Shown here in pieces: positions 44,643 to 53,448 of a DNA stretch of 64,000 nt. This stretch comes from JAFGTX01 sp942492225. GTDB lineage: Bacteria; Bacillota; Clostridia; Peptostreptococcales; Acidaminobacteraceae. The stretch spans positions 30,502 to 94,501 of the forward strand of contig CALODS010000034.1 in NCBI GenBank assembly GCA_942492225.1, read 5' to 3'. The translations under genes were made by a program, and so were the position numbers. Under the pieces are notes generated by a model. It did not search any database, was not told the DNA's origin, and was given only the letters and a program-made list of their open reading frames with translations. Positions within the stretch are counted from its first letter, which is position 1. The number at the start of each line of letters is the position of its first letter.

Positions 44643-46197
44643 GTGAGTCCTATTACTAATGAATTAATGATTGTAGCAGCAGTAGTTGTATGTACGCCAG
44701 CTGGTTTAATAGTTGGTTATTTTTTAAGAAAGCGTACAGCTGAAAAGAAAATTAAAAGTGCTGAAGAACAGGCACATACAATAGTATTTGAAGCAACAAA
44801 AGCTGCAGAAACAACAAAAAAAGAAAAAGTAATTGAAGCAAAAGAAGAAATTCACAAAATGCGTTCTGAACTTGACAAGGAGAAGAGAGATCTTCGAGCT
44901 GAAAATCAACGTACAGAAAGACGTTTGTTACAAAAAGAGGAATCTTTAGATAAAAAATCTGAAAATCTTGAAAAGAAAGAGGAAAATTTATCAAAAAGAA
45001 AGAAAGAGCTTAGTGAAAGACAATCTAAAATTGACGAATTAGCTCAAAAACAAATGGAAGAATTAGAAAGAATTTCTGGTTTGACAATTGATGATGCAAA
45101 AGAAACAATTGCTAGAAGACGTAGAGAAAGAAGTACGTCATGACGCAGTTGTTATGATAAAAGACATTGAAAGTCGTGCTAAAGAAGATGCGAATAAAAA
45201 AGCTAAAGAAATCATTGCATATGCCATCCAAAAATGTGCAGCTGATTACGTAGCAGAATCTACAGTATCTGTCGTAACATTACCTAACGATGAAATGAAG
45301 GGTAGAATTATTGGTAGAGAAGGTAGAAATATTCGTGCCTTAGAAACGTTAACTGGTGTAGATTTAATTATTGATGACACACCTGAAGCGGTAATTTTAT
45401 CTTCATTCGATCCTGTTAGAAGAGAAATCGCACGTTTGGCATTAGAAAAGCTTATTGTAGATGGCCGTATTCATCCTACTAGAATAGAAGAGATGGTAGA
45501 AAAATCTAAAAAAGAGCTTGATCAACATATTAAAGAGGTTGGTGAGAATGCTACATTCGATTGTGGTATTCACAATTTACATCCAGAACTTGTTAAGTTA
45601 ATTGGTAGATTACAATATAGAACAAGTTATGGTCAAAATGTATTAAAGCACTCATTGGAGGTATCTTATTTAGCTGGTCTTATGGCTGCGGAATTGGGTA
45701 CTGACGTAAGAGTTGCAAAACGTGCTGGTCTACTTCATGATATCGGTAAAGCCGTAGATTATGAAATGGAAGGTACGCATATTGAAATCGGTATGAATTT
45801 ACTTAAAAAGTACCGAGAGTCTAAAGAAGTAATTCACGCTATGAGCACACACCATGGAGATTACGAACCTGAGACTATTGAAGCAGTATTAGTTACAGCG
45901 GCAGATGCTGTATCGGCTGCAAGACCAGGCGCAAGAAGAGAAACACTAGACACTTATATTAAGCGTCTTGAAACATTAGAGGAAATTGCTAATTCATATG
46001 AAGGTATTGATAATTCATTTGCTATACAGGCTGGTAGAGAAGTCAGAGTAATGGTGTTACCAGATAAAATTGACGACGATCGTATGGTCTTACTTGCAAG
46101 AGAAATTAGTAAAAGAATTGAAGACGAACTTGATTATCCAGGACAAATTAAAGTTAATGTAATCCGTGAATCAAGAGCAGTTGATTACGCAAAATAG
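44643..46197 (+). CDS. rny: Ribonuclease Y, frameshifted in its coiled coil
   Basis: The protein has an N-terminal membrane anchor (LMIVAAVVVCTPAGLIVGYF), a long coiled coil, a KH domain (DEMKGRIIGREGRNIRALE) and an HD domain (KRAGLLHDIGKAVDYE, HHGDYEPE). It starts mRNA decay at the membrane. The frame breaks at the A run 45103-45105; one A less gives LTIDDAKEQLLEDVEKEV in one frame, about 517 residues. GTG 44643 overlaps the AGGAGG site, so the real start may be ATT 44652 or ATG 44667. A sequencing insertion is likely. Confidence 0.92.
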
Positions 46198-46213
46198 AGT
46201 TAATTAAGAAATC

Positions 46214-46243
46214 AGGTGGACATCTTAGGATGTCCACTTTTTA
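46214..46243 (+). terminator. Terminator of rny
   Basis: AGGTGGACATC and GATGTCCACTT pair around TTAG, followed by TTTT. Confidence 0.9.
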
Positions 46244-46575
46244 AATTGACAATATATATAAGGTCTAAAAAGGAAGATGATAACGAATATATTCGGAGAT
46301 TTTCTTCCTTTTTTAATTTGAATTGGTTACAGAAAGTTTAATATTATGTCTATAAATTTTAACCCTAAAAATACAGTGTTTCTTTGACTATGACAGAGGA
46401 GACAAAAAAATGTAATTTTATTGAATATAAAGTAGTAAACTCAATGTATCTGGGTATATAAATAATACCATATTCATTAAAAAAAAAGATGGATTAAGGT
46501 TTACAGTATCAGTTCATGGGTATAATTGGTATTGAGTGAAAAAACAATTACATAATGTTTTGGAGGGAAAAAACA
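46244..46575. other. Intergenic region between rny and spoVS
   Basis: AT-rich stretch with a 22-codon frame at 46390 (MTEETKKCNFIEYKVVNSMY), too short and without a partner to be called a gene. No clear sigma-A or sigma-H promoter could be fixed for spoVS by eye. Confidence 0.4.
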
Positions 46576-46836
46576 ATGAATGTATTAAAAGTATCAGGAA
46601 AATCTAATCCAAATTCTGTAGCAGGTGCGCTCACTGGTGTAGTCAAAGAAAACGGAAATGTTGAACTACAAGCCATTGGTGCAGGCGCATTAAATCAAGC
46701 AATTAAATCAATAGCAATTGCAAGAGGTTATGTAGCTCCAAGTGGAATCGATTTAGTGTGTGTACCAGCTTTTATCGACGTACAAATTAATGGAGAAGAA
46801 CGAACAGCAATTAAGCTACTTGTTACAGCAAAATAA
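46576..46836 (+). CDS. spoVS: Stage V sporulation protein S (copy 1)
   Basis: ATG 46576 follows TTGGAGGG; longer frames start inside that site. The 86 residues are the compact Alba-like SpoVS: VLKVSGKSNPNSVAGALTGV, LQAIGAGALNQAIKSIAIAR, PSGIDLVCVPAFIDVQI and GEERTAIKLLV. In Bacillus it affects septation and spore coat assembly and lies downstream of rny. A second copy follows after 18 bases. Confidence 0.95.
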   Translation: MNVLKVSGKSNPNSVAGALTGVVKENGNVELQAIGAGALNQAIKSIAIARGYVAPSGIDLVCVPAFIDVQINGEERTAIKLLVTAK

Positions 46837-46854
46837 GAACTAGGAGGGGTATAT

Positions 46855-47115
46855 ATGGAAGTATTAAAAGTATCTTCAAAATCTAATCCAAATTCAGTCG
46901 CTGGTGCTTTAGCAGGTGTCATCAGAGAACATGGCATTGCTGAAATACAAGCAATTGGAGCAGGTGCAATTAATCAATCAATCAAAGCGATTGCAATTGC
47001 AAGAGGTTTTGTTTCACCATCAGGACTTGATTTAGTTTGTATCCCTGCATTTGCAGATATAATTATTGATGGCGAAGAAAGAACCGCGATCAAATTAATT
47101 GTTAAACCATTATAA
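46855..47115 (+). CDS. spoVS: Stage V sporulation protein S (copy 2)
   Basis: A second 86-residue SpoVS follows copy 1 with its own AGGAGGGG site. The two differ at scattered positions but keep the same blocks: VSSKSNPNSVAGALAGVI, IQAIGAGAINQSIKAIAIAR and GEERTAIKLIV. The pair is a tandem duplication retained as two complete genes, presumably cotranscribed and ended by one terminator. Division of labour between them is unknown. Confidence 0.95.
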   Translation: MEVLKVSSKSNPNSVAGALAGVIREHGIAEIQAIGAGAINQSIKAIAIARGFVSPSGLDLVCIPAFADIIIDGEERTAIKLIVKPL

Positions 47116-47137
47116 TTTTATGTATGAAGAAAAGATT

Positions 47138-47165
47138 AAGCAGAGTCAACCTCTGCTTTTTTTTG
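47138..47165 (+). terminator. Terminator of the spoVS pair
   Basis: AAGCAGAG and CTCTGCTT pair around TCAAC, then eight T. Confidence 0.92.
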
Positions 47166-47197
47166 TGATATAACCTTTTTTCCTTTTGCAAGAGTAG

Positions 47198-47226
47198 TTG
47201 CATAGTGTAAATAATTATATTATAAT
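47198..47226 (+). promoter_or_regulatory. Sigma-A promoter of purB
   Basis: TTGCAT (47198), 17 bases, TATAAT (47221). Downstream, AATCCGAATATTT on the minus strand (47262-47274) is close to a Bacillus PurR box; a second half-match (GCGAATGATT at 47231) is weaker, so purine repression is only a possibility. Confidence 0.7.
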
Positions 47227-47281
47227 TAATGCGAATGATTATTGTATATTTTAACTAAATATTCGGATTGGAGTGTGTTAA

Positions 47282-48712
47282 ATGAATTCAAGTTATAAAA
47301 ACCCTTTAATAGAACGTTACGCTAGTGAGGAAATGAGTAAACAATTCTCTCCAGATATGAAGTTCTCTACATGGAGAAAATTATGGATTGCATTAGCTAA
47401 AGTTGAAAAAGAATTAGGTCTTAACATTACTGACGAGCAAATTGAATCAATGGAATCACATATTTATGATATAGATTATGATCTTGCCAAAATGCATGAA
47501 AAAGACAAAAGACACGATGTGATGGCACATGTACATACATTTGGTGAACAATGTCCTGTAGCAATGCCTATCATTCATTTAGGAGCAACGAGTTGCTATG
47601 TTGGTGACAATACTGATTTGATAATGATGCGTGGTGCACTCGCAATTATTGAACGAAAAATAGCAACACTTATAAATCAGATGTCAATGTTTGCGATGGA
47701 ATATAAAAGTTTACCAACTTTAGGATTTACACATTTCCAGCCAGCTCAATTAACTACTGTAGGTAAGCGAACAACTTTATGGATGAATGAATTTTTGATG
47801 GATTTAGAAGATACAGAACATGTCATTCATAATCTAATGATGCGTGGTGCAAAGGGAACTACTGGAACGCAAGCAAGTTACTTGAATTTATTTGATGGTG
47901 ATCATGATAAAGTCAGAGCATTAGATGATAAAATTGCTGCTCACTTCAATTTTAAAGGAACTGTTCCTGTAACGGGACAAACCTATTCAAGAAAAGTTGA
48001 CAGTAGAATTCTTAACGTGTTAAGTGGTATCGCGCAATCGGCACATAAGATGACGAATGATATTAGATTGTTACAAAATTTAAAAGAACTAGAAGAGCCA
48101 TTTGAAAAGAATCAAATAGGTTCTTCAGCAATGGCATATAAAAGAAATCCTATGCGTAGTGAGCGTGTTTCGTCACTTGCCAAATATGTTATGTCGTTAG
48201 CGACAAGTCCTGGATTGGTTGCAGCAACACAATGGTTTGAAAGAACTTTAGATGACTCTGCAAATAAGCGATTGACAATTCCTGAGGCGTTTTTAGCTGT
48301 AGATGCTATTCTTGATATATTATTAAATGTTACTTCGGGAATGGTTGTTTATGAAAAAGTTATTACAAAACGAGTTATGTCAGAACTTCCATTTATGGCA
48401 ACTGAAAATATTATAATGGAAGCTGTAAAAAAAGGTGGAGATAGACAGAAACTCCATGAGGCTATTCGTGTACATTCTATGGCAGCGGGGCACGTCGTTA
48501 AAGTTGAAGGTGGGGAGAATGATCTCTTAGAACGTATCGAAAAAGATCCATTGTTTGGCTTAACAAGTGATGATATTCAACATTTAATGGATCCATCATT
48601 GTTCATAGGTCGTTCTGCGGAACAAGTTGTAGATTATGTTAAAGAAATAGTAACCCCGAAATTAAAAAAATATGAAGAATATTTTGGAGCAAAAGTAGTA
48701 TTAAAAGTATAA
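47282..48712 (+). CDS. purB: Adenylosuccinate lyase
   Basis: This 476-residue enzyme removes fumarate from SAICAR and adenylosuccinate in purine synthesis. The fumarase-superfamily signature GSSAMAYKRNPMRSERV is intact, with HLGATSCYVGDNTD and LGFTHFQPAQLTTVGKR in the first half. It is of the longer eukaryote-like PurB class (about 475 residues rather than the 430 of Bacillus). It stands alone with its own promoter and terminator. Confidence 0.95.
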   Translation: MNSSYKNPLIERYASEEMSKQFSPDMKFSTWRKLWIALAKVEKELGLNITDEQIESMESHIYDIDYDLAKMHEKDKRHDVMAHVHTFGEQCPVAMPIIHLGATSCYVGDNTDLIMMRGALAIIERKIATLINQMSMFAMEYKSLPTLGFTHFQPAQLTTVGKRTTLWMNEFLMDLEDTEHVIHNLMMRGAKGTTGTQASYLNLFDGDHDKVRALDDKIAAHFNFKGTVPVTGQTYSRKVDSRILNVLSGIAQSAHKMTNDIRLLQNLKELEEPFEKNQIGSSAMAYKRNPMRSERVSSLAKYVMSLATSPGLVAATQWFERTLDDSANKRLTIPEAFLAVDAILDILLNVTSGMVVYEKVITKRVMSELPFMATENIIMEAVKKGGDRQKLHEAIRVHSMAAGHVVKVEGGENDLLERIEKDPLFGLTSDDIQHLMDPSLFIGRSAEQVVDYVKEIVTPKLKKYEEYFGAKVVLKV

Positions 48713-48720
48713 TCAATAAA

Positions 48721-48757
48721 AAACCAACCGACATGTCATATGTCGGTTGGTTTTTTA
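48721..48757 (+). terminator. Terminator of purB
   Basis: AAACCAACCGACAT and ATGTCGGTTGGTTT pair around GTCAT, followed by TTTT. Confidence 0.93.
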
Positions 48758-48941
48758 TTGACGAACAAACAATTCAATTTAATGTTTTTAGCTTATGATT
48801 AGCCTACACAATGACAGAATTGTTAGACAATTAATTGAAAAACTGCATAATAAATGATATAATTATATCTATAGATAAAATTTGCATAATTTAATGCATT
48901 TTTATTTAATAGTCACATATAGTTATAGAAAGGAATTTATA

Positions 48942-49619
48942 ATGCAAGCAACAGAAGATGAAACAAAGCATAATGAACATATGCAAAAAATGATGAAGTA
49001 TAAGGATCGGGTAAGCGTCAGAAAAGCGGAGATTAAAGATCTTGAAGGTATTTACAAAGTTGCTTTAAGCGTTGGTAAATCAAAAAAAACATCATATGAA
49101 GGTTTTTTAATGGACAATTATGAAAAAAATCCAGAGTATTATAAAAAGAAATTCGAAAGGAATATTTTGAATTTGGAATTTTTTTATGTTGCTCATTCTA
49201 AAGGTGAAATTCTTGGTTTCATTATGGCGTATACTTCTAAAGAATGGTTCAAGGAAAATCCTAATTGGACAGAAAACATTATGTGGAAACCAGATTTCCA
49301 TATCTATCAATATGAAAATTTTGTATTAACCGATAAAATTGCTGTACGTTCTGATATAACAGGATGTGGAATAGGAAGCAAATTATACAAAAAATATATT
49401 AGTGATTTAAAATTATCGGCAATTAATCATGTGTTTTCAGAAACAATTATAGACCCAGTGCCAAATTTTGCATCACTTTCTTTTAGAAAGAAACAGAATT
49501 TTAAACTTGCAGGTATCCGTTATGAGAAGTATAAAGGTAAAATGTATACAGATCTAATTTATTATAAACCCGTTTTTAGGGATATTATATCATTAAATAA
49601 AAAAGCAATTGTAGAATAA
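48942..49619 (+). CDS. GNAT family N-acetyltransferase
   Basis: ATG 48942 has AGAAAGGAATT upstream; the frame is open to 48882 without a second site. The 225 residues have RVSVRKAEIKDLEGIYKVAL at the start of the GNAT domain, FVLTDKIAVRSDITGCGIGS (motif A) and PVPNFASLSFRKKQNFKLAG near the end. The charged N-terminal 30 residues are extra. Substrate unknown. A long hairpin carrying the 27-bp palindrome follows two bases after its stop. Confidence 0.82.
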   Translation: MQATEDETKHNEHMQKMMKYKDRVSVRKAEIKDLEGIYKVALSVGKSKKTSYEGFLMDNYEKNPEYYKKKFERNILNLEFFYVAHSKGEILGFIMAYTSKEWFKENPNWTENIMWKPDFHIYQYENFVLTDKIAVRSDITGCGIGSKLYKKYISDLKLSAINHVFSETIIDPVPNFASLSFRKKQNFKLAGIRYEKYKGKMYTDLIYYKPVFRDIISLNKKAIVE

Positions 49620-49620
49620 G

Positions 49621-49675
49621 AAAATCGCCACGTTAGTTTACGTAATTATTTTATGTAAACTAACGTGGCGATTTT
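49621..49675. other. Long perfect hairpin enclosing palindrome copy B
   Basis: A 25-bp stem: AAAATCGCCACGTTAG plus the palindrome arm on the left and the exact complement on the right, with a 5-base loop TTATT. TTTT ends the right arm, so it could terminate the GNAT gene in both directions. Only this copy has extended stems. Confidence 0.85.
49635..49661. repeat. 27-bp palindrome, copy B (dif-arm-like)
   Basis: Arms AGTTTACGTAA and TTATGTAAACT around TTATT. The right arm equals the right arm of the Bacillus subtilis dif site. Orientation, judged from the A/G difference of the two arms, is opposite to copies A and C. It lies 590 bases before the tyrosine recombinase. Confidence 0.8.
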
Positions 49676-50251
49676 AATTAATTCAACTATTATACAGGAT
49701 TTGATTAATATAAGGTATAAGGGTAGGAGAGTATAAATTAGGGATGCTAATTAATTGTAATCGTATTTTATTGATAGCATATTGAGGGTTGAACAATTAT
49801 TGCCTACATAAATACGAAGGACCAAAATATGGAATATCTATAAATTTAGAGTTTATAGCGGTTAATTATCAATGTATTTAAAATATGTTTGCTTGTGTAT
49901 GATTTATTGCTATGATCAATGGATAGTAAGAAAAAATTGTTGAATCCAAAAAATAAAATTATTATTAACAAAATGTAGTTATTTAGATTTTTATTTTACA
50001 AAACAACTAATGCAAGACTTAGAAGATTGTGGTATAATAAAAATATCAAGAGTTCTTTAAATGTATATTTAGGGAATAGTTGCACCAAAAAATATTAGAA
50101 ACGTTTATTTACGGTATTTTAATGAATTTTAAGTCTTTTGTCTATAAGCACTCTTTCTACTGCTACTTGAACATTTCTATTATTTACATTGATACATTGT
50201 ACAACAAAAATAAACTGAGCGTCTCTCCTGGCGTTCTATTTGGAGGTACGG
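49676..50251. other. Gene-free region upstream of the tyrosine recombinase
   Basis: This 576-base AT-rich stretch contains short frames full of stops. CTATAAATTTAGAGTTTATAG at 49841 is a small palindrome. A plausible -10 (TATAAT at 50034) precedes a long leader of about 200 bases before the recombinase. No RNA gene was recognised. Confidence 0.5.
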
Positions 50252-51400
50252 ATGACACAACAAAAAGAAACACGTATACATAATAAATCGTCTAAACCTG
50301 ATAACGTTGTGGCGAAAGAAAATGAATTAGTCAGTCAATGCATTGTTTACGAAAAAGCACTACCCCACTTTATGATTGATTTCTTTTATTATCTCAAAAA
50401 TTCAGTAGCAACTTCGACTCGTCATGCTTATTTAAGTGATATTTTATTTTTTTGCAATTACCTGATTAAAGAAACTTTACTTACACAAGCTGACCAACCC
50501 AATAAAATAACAATTGAAGAATTTGCTCAAATAAAAGCCAGAGATGTTAATCGTTATCTTGGTGATTATTGTACACGTTATGTTGTTGAAACAAAGAATT
50601 TGAGATCAGTTATGGAAAATCATAACAGATCCTTATCAAGAAAAAAATCATCCATTAGTGTATTGTTCAAATTCTTATATAGAGATGAGCTCATAGAAAA
50701 CAATATTGTTGATGGTATCAATCCTATAAAGTTACCAAAACCCCAACCAGATGCGATTAAACGACTTCAAATTGATGAAGTTTCTATAATGATAGACGCT
50801 GTTGCAACTGGTGATGGATTGACGGATAAAGAGTTACAATATTGGGAGAAAACAAAATTCAGAGACAAAGCGATATTAGTAATTTTTGTAACCTATGGTC
50901 TAAGATTGAGTGAATTACAGCAACTTAATATAACCTCATTTAATTTTTCAAGAAGTGAATTTACGATTTATAGAAAACGTGGTAAAGAAAGTGTTATGCC
51001 ATTAAACAAATCAGTTATTCAGGTTATTAATGAATATATTGAATATGAAAGAAACCTTATAAAGGATAAAATTCGTTCTGAAGATGAAGATGCATTATTC
51101 ATTTCTTTACAAGGAAATCGGATGACGGTGAAGTCGATTAGAAAATTAGTTAAAAAATATACTTCTATCCCACTAGGAACAACTCGAGAAAAAGGTTATA
51201 GTCCTCATAAGTTACGAGCAACAGCGGCATCTTCACTCATTGAATATGGATTCTCAATTTATGAAGTTCAAAATTTGTTGGATCATGATAACGTTACAAC
51301 GACACAGTTATACTCTGCACATAGAAAGCACGCAAAACGAGAAATTGTTAAAAGTTATGAGCTGTTAGATGAAGAAATAGATAATAAAAAGAATAAATAG
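50252..51400 (+). CDS. Tyrosine recombinase (XerC/XerD-like)
   Basis: ATG 50252 follows TTTGGAGGTACG; the longer frame to 50240 overlaps this site. The 382 residues have a SAM-like core-binding N-domain and a complete catalytic set: Arg218 in YGLRLSELQQL, Lys near 242-244 in YRKRGKE, His319 and Arg322 in SPHKLRATAA, His345 in LLDHDNVTTTQLY, and nucleophile Tyr354. It is longer than XerC/D (about 300), with an extended N-terminus and an extra loop before the first Arg. It might serve dimer resolution or a mobile element; palindromes B and C flank it. Confidence 0.9.
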   Translation: MTQQKETRIHNKSSKPDNVVAKENELVSQCIVYEKALPHFMIDFFYYLKNSVATSTRHAYLSDILFFCNYLIKETLLTQADQPNKITIEEFAQIKARDVNRYLGDYCTRYVVETKNLRSVMENHNRSLSRKKSSISVLFKFLYRDELIENNIVDGINPIKLPKPQPDAIKRLQIDEVSIMIDAVATGDGLTDKELQYWEKTKFRDKAILVIFVTYGLRLSELQQLNITSFNFSRSEFTIYRKRGKESVMPLNKSVIQVINEYIEYERNLIKDKIRSEDEDALFISLQGNRMTVKSIRKLVKKYTSIPLGTTREKGYSPHKLRATAASSLIEYGFSIYEVQNLLDHDNVTTTQLYSAHRKHAKREIVKSYELLDEEIDNKKNK

Positions 51401-51416
51401 TGAAATGTAATAAATA

Positions 51417-51498
51417 AAAGGAACTTTAATTTGATTATACCTTAGTGTTAGATAGAACATAACAGCTGGGTAAAACATCAAAATAAGGTTCCTTTTTC
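51417..51498 (+). terminator. Long-stem terminator of the recombinase gene
   Basis: AAAAGGAACTTTAATTTGAT pairs with ATCAAAATAAGGTTCCTTTT (one or two mismatches) across a 40-base loop and ends in T. The long loop may itself fold. Confidence 0.7.
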
Positions 51499-51529
51499 AT
51501 AATTTTAATATAAAAATGAAAATATATAA

Positions 51530-51925
51530 CTATAACTGTTCATTTGTCATAATTTCAATTATATTCATCAGTGTGTCTTCTATATCTGCAGCAAAATGTT
51601 TAGACTGCTCACCATGATCAAGTTGACCAATTAGTTTTGATGGTTTAGCAAAACCAATTTTGACAGAATCTTCTGTTTCAAAAATGGATACTTTACAGGG
51701 TAAAAAATATGCCGCTTGTTCAGTTGTGTTCAATACTTTCATTGCAATTTCAGGATTACACACTTCTATCACATAGGTATTATAAGTATAGAAATACCCC
51801 TTCTCTTTAAACTTGTCTTTTAAGTTTATCGTCCAAAGAACACCAAGTCCGTTATCCTTTGCCACTTCTTTAAACCTTTCAACAGCATCGATTGCACTTA
51901 TATTGATAGTTTTTTCATAAATCAT
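51530..51925 (-). CDS. DUF302 domain protein
   Basis: This 131-residue protein matches DUF302: VERFKEVAKDNGLGVLWTIN, YVIEVCNPEIAMKVLNTTEQ, AAYFLPCKVSIFETEDSVKI and IGFAKPSKLIG. The fold is a small alpha/beta dimer; members in some bacteria are linked to sulfur or peroxide responses, but no general function is known. AAGGAGGC precedes the ATG. It is the last of four minus-strand genes though separated by 90 bases. Confidence 0.85.
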   Translation of the reverse strand: MIYEKTINISAIDAVERFKEVAKDNGLGVLWTINLKDKFKEKGYFYTYNTYVIEVCNPEIAMKVLNTTEQAAYFLPCKVSIFETEDSVKIGFAKPSKLIGQLDHGEQSKHFAADIEDTLMNIIEIMTNEQL

Positions 51926-52014
51926 AGATAGCCTCCTTAATTAATAATATGATGGATATTACATCAATACCCAATTTAAAGACGTTCATACCTATTTTAT
52001 ATTTGCGTTTTGTT

Positions 52015-52398
52015 TTATAGTTGGCAAAAGATTTCATGTATATTGCTATCAGGATCTGCAAACAAAGCTGTTCTTTGTCCCCATGGCATATCTTTTGGTT
52101 CTTGAACAGGAGTTGCCCCTAAATCTATTATGATTTTATAAGTGTAATCTACATCTTCGATAGTGTCACATGGAAATGCTAATTCAAATGTTTGACCGCA
52201 AGGTTCAATCTTATAGGCGTCGCTGTGATCAAACATAACACTTCTCATACATAATGCAAATCTAACACCACTATTTTGAAATTCAACATAGTCTCCTAAG
52301 TCATTAATTATATTAAAGCCTAAGATTTTTTTATAAAAATTTTTCATTGGATGAATAGAATTAGTCCAAATAGTAATTAAGTTGATCTGAGCCTTCAT
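52015..52398 (-). CDS. VOC family (glyoxalase/bleomycin resistance-like) protein
   Basis: ATG 52398 is seven bases after GGGAG. The 127 residues show two beta-alpha-beta-beta-beta repeats: AQINLITIWTNSIHPMKNFY with YKKILGFNI, then FELAFPCDTIEDVDYTYK and TALFADPDSNIHEIFC. It may bind a metal and a small ligand; whether it is a lyase, dioxygenase or binding protein is open. It overlaps the RidA stop region, so both are expected to be cotranscribed. Confidence 0.83.
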   Translation of the reverse strand: MKAQINLITIWTNSIHPMKNFYKKILGFNIINDLGDYVEFQNSGVRFALCMRSVMFDHSDAYKIEPCGQTFELAFPCDTIEDVDYTYKIIIDLGATPVQEPKDMPWGQRTALFADPDSNIHEIFCQL

Positions 52399-52400
52399 TT

Positions 52401-52745
52401 TCACACTCCCTTTAGTGCTATGCCTTCAATCATCACCAGGCAATCACTATCGATAAATTTAGTTGTACTTGTCATTCGAGCAGGAAATTCTCCTGATGGG
52501 TAGAATTCAAAAAAAATCTTTTCCATAGTCGGAAGATCATCAATTTCTTTTAGCCAAACTTGAATCTTAAGCAAATTATTAAGAGATGATCCTTGGTGAT
52601 CCAACGTTTGTTTCAAATACATAAAGGCACCCCTTAGTTGGTCTTGAAAAGATTTTCCGCGACCTCTGTGAAGGCCTAAATAGATAGTATTGCCTGAAGA
52701 AACAGCTGCAGAGTAACTGTAAGGTGTTGTTGTTCGTTTAATCAT
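52401..52745 (-). CDS. RidA family (YjgF/UK114) enamine/imine deaminase
   Basis: This 114-residue protein hydrolyses reactive enamines formed by PLP enzymes. The active arginine is in FPARMTSTTKF, and YSAAVSSGNTIYLGLHRGRG is the N-terminal strand pair; LLKIQVWLKEIDDLPTMEKI is also typical. The start is not well supported by a binding site (GGGAG is 40 bases upstream), so a short N-terminal change is possible. Palindrome C lies 62 bases before the start. Confidence 0.8.
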   Translation of the reverse strand: MIKRTTTPYSYSAAVSSGNTIYLGLHRGRGKSFQDQLRGAFMYLKQTLDHQGSSLNNLLKIQVWLKEIDDLPTMEKIFFEFYPSGEFPARMTSTTKFIDSDCLVMIEGIALKGV

Positions 52746-52806
52746 TTTAATTGTGTCATAATCAATTAGATTACGTACTCCCTTCTAATAATATATCCAT
52801 TTGTTT

Positions 52807-52833
52807 AGTTTACATAACTTAATTACGTAAACT
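52807..52833. repeat. 27-bp palindrome, copy C (dif-arm-like)
   Basis: Arms AGTTTACATAA and TTACGTAAACT around CTTAA. It overlaps the TAG stop of the GyrI-like gene by two bases and lies 62 bases upstream of the RidA start, about 11 bases before a TATATT-type -10. Confidence 0.78.
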
Positions 52834-53290
52834 AAATGAGTGAAAACATAATCTTTGTTTGAATTTCTTCAAGTGTGACCTCGCTTGGGTCGTTAAGATA
52901 AAATTCATAAGCGATACCTGAAGGTTGTAATTTTTTATCTTCAAGGAATTGTCCTAAATCTTTATAAGCACTTTCTAGTGTATCATATGGTCCTACATGA
53001 ATTGTAGAAACATACTTTCCTGAAGGAATAATAGATGAAATGATTTCTTCATTTCCTTTTGCTTCTGATGCGATAGGAATACCAATTTCAATATCTAAGT
53101 TCTCCATATCCATATTATAATAGACTACAAAAGGTGCACCATTCATTTGTAAGGATTCATTTTGTAAGTAGGTTATTATTTTGTTGTAACACAGACCTAA
53201 TGTGACCGGTAATTCTGACGCAGAACTACGCGTACGGATCTTTAGAACATTAACGCTTTTTTCTTCAGTAACTACACATACATGTTTCAT
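52832..53290 (-). CDS. GyrI-like / AraC effector-binding domain protein
   Basis: This 152-residue stand-alone effector-binding domain has TRSSASELPVTLGLCYNKII, GAPFVVYYNMDMENLDIEIG, SGKYVSTIHVGPYDTLESAY and KLQPSGIAYEFYLNDPSEVT. Such proteins bind hydrophobic drugs or peptides in a cleft, as in the SbmC/GyrI and BmrR ligand domains. No DNA-binding part is attached. It precedes RidA and VOC on the same strand with palindrome C between them. Confidence 0.87.
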   Translation of the reverse strand: MKHVCVVTEEKSVNVLKIRTRSSASELPVTLGLCYNKIITYLQNESLQMNGAPFVVYYNMDMENLDIEIGIPIASEAKGNEEIISSIIPSGKYVSTIHVGPYDTLESAYKDLGQFLEDKKLQPSGIAYEFYLNDPSEVTLEEIQTKIMFSLI

Positions 53291-53448
53291 TTTATTACCT
53301 CCCTAACTAAAATATTTAATTATTTATAATTATATTGTGAAAAAGCAACTAGTCACTCGTCAACTAATTGCTTAAAGATGTACCCAAATATTGTTCCTCC
53401 AAATAAAACGCTACAATCTGTTCGGTACTGTTCGTTAGATAATATTAA

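Noticed and set aside
46390..46458. 22-codon frame between rny and spoVS
   Set aside because: Short, no family and no partner; AGAGGAG lies inside it rather than before its ATG.
47228..47276. A definite PurR box pair upstream of purB
   Set aside because: One half is close to the consensus, but the other matches poorly; kept only as a remark in the promoter entry.
28370..52833. The 27-bp palindromes as integron attC sites
   Set aside because: The arms lack the GTTRRRY core, spacer and size do not fit attC, and the recombinase lacks a recognisable integron-integrase insertion; a Xer-like or operator role fits better.
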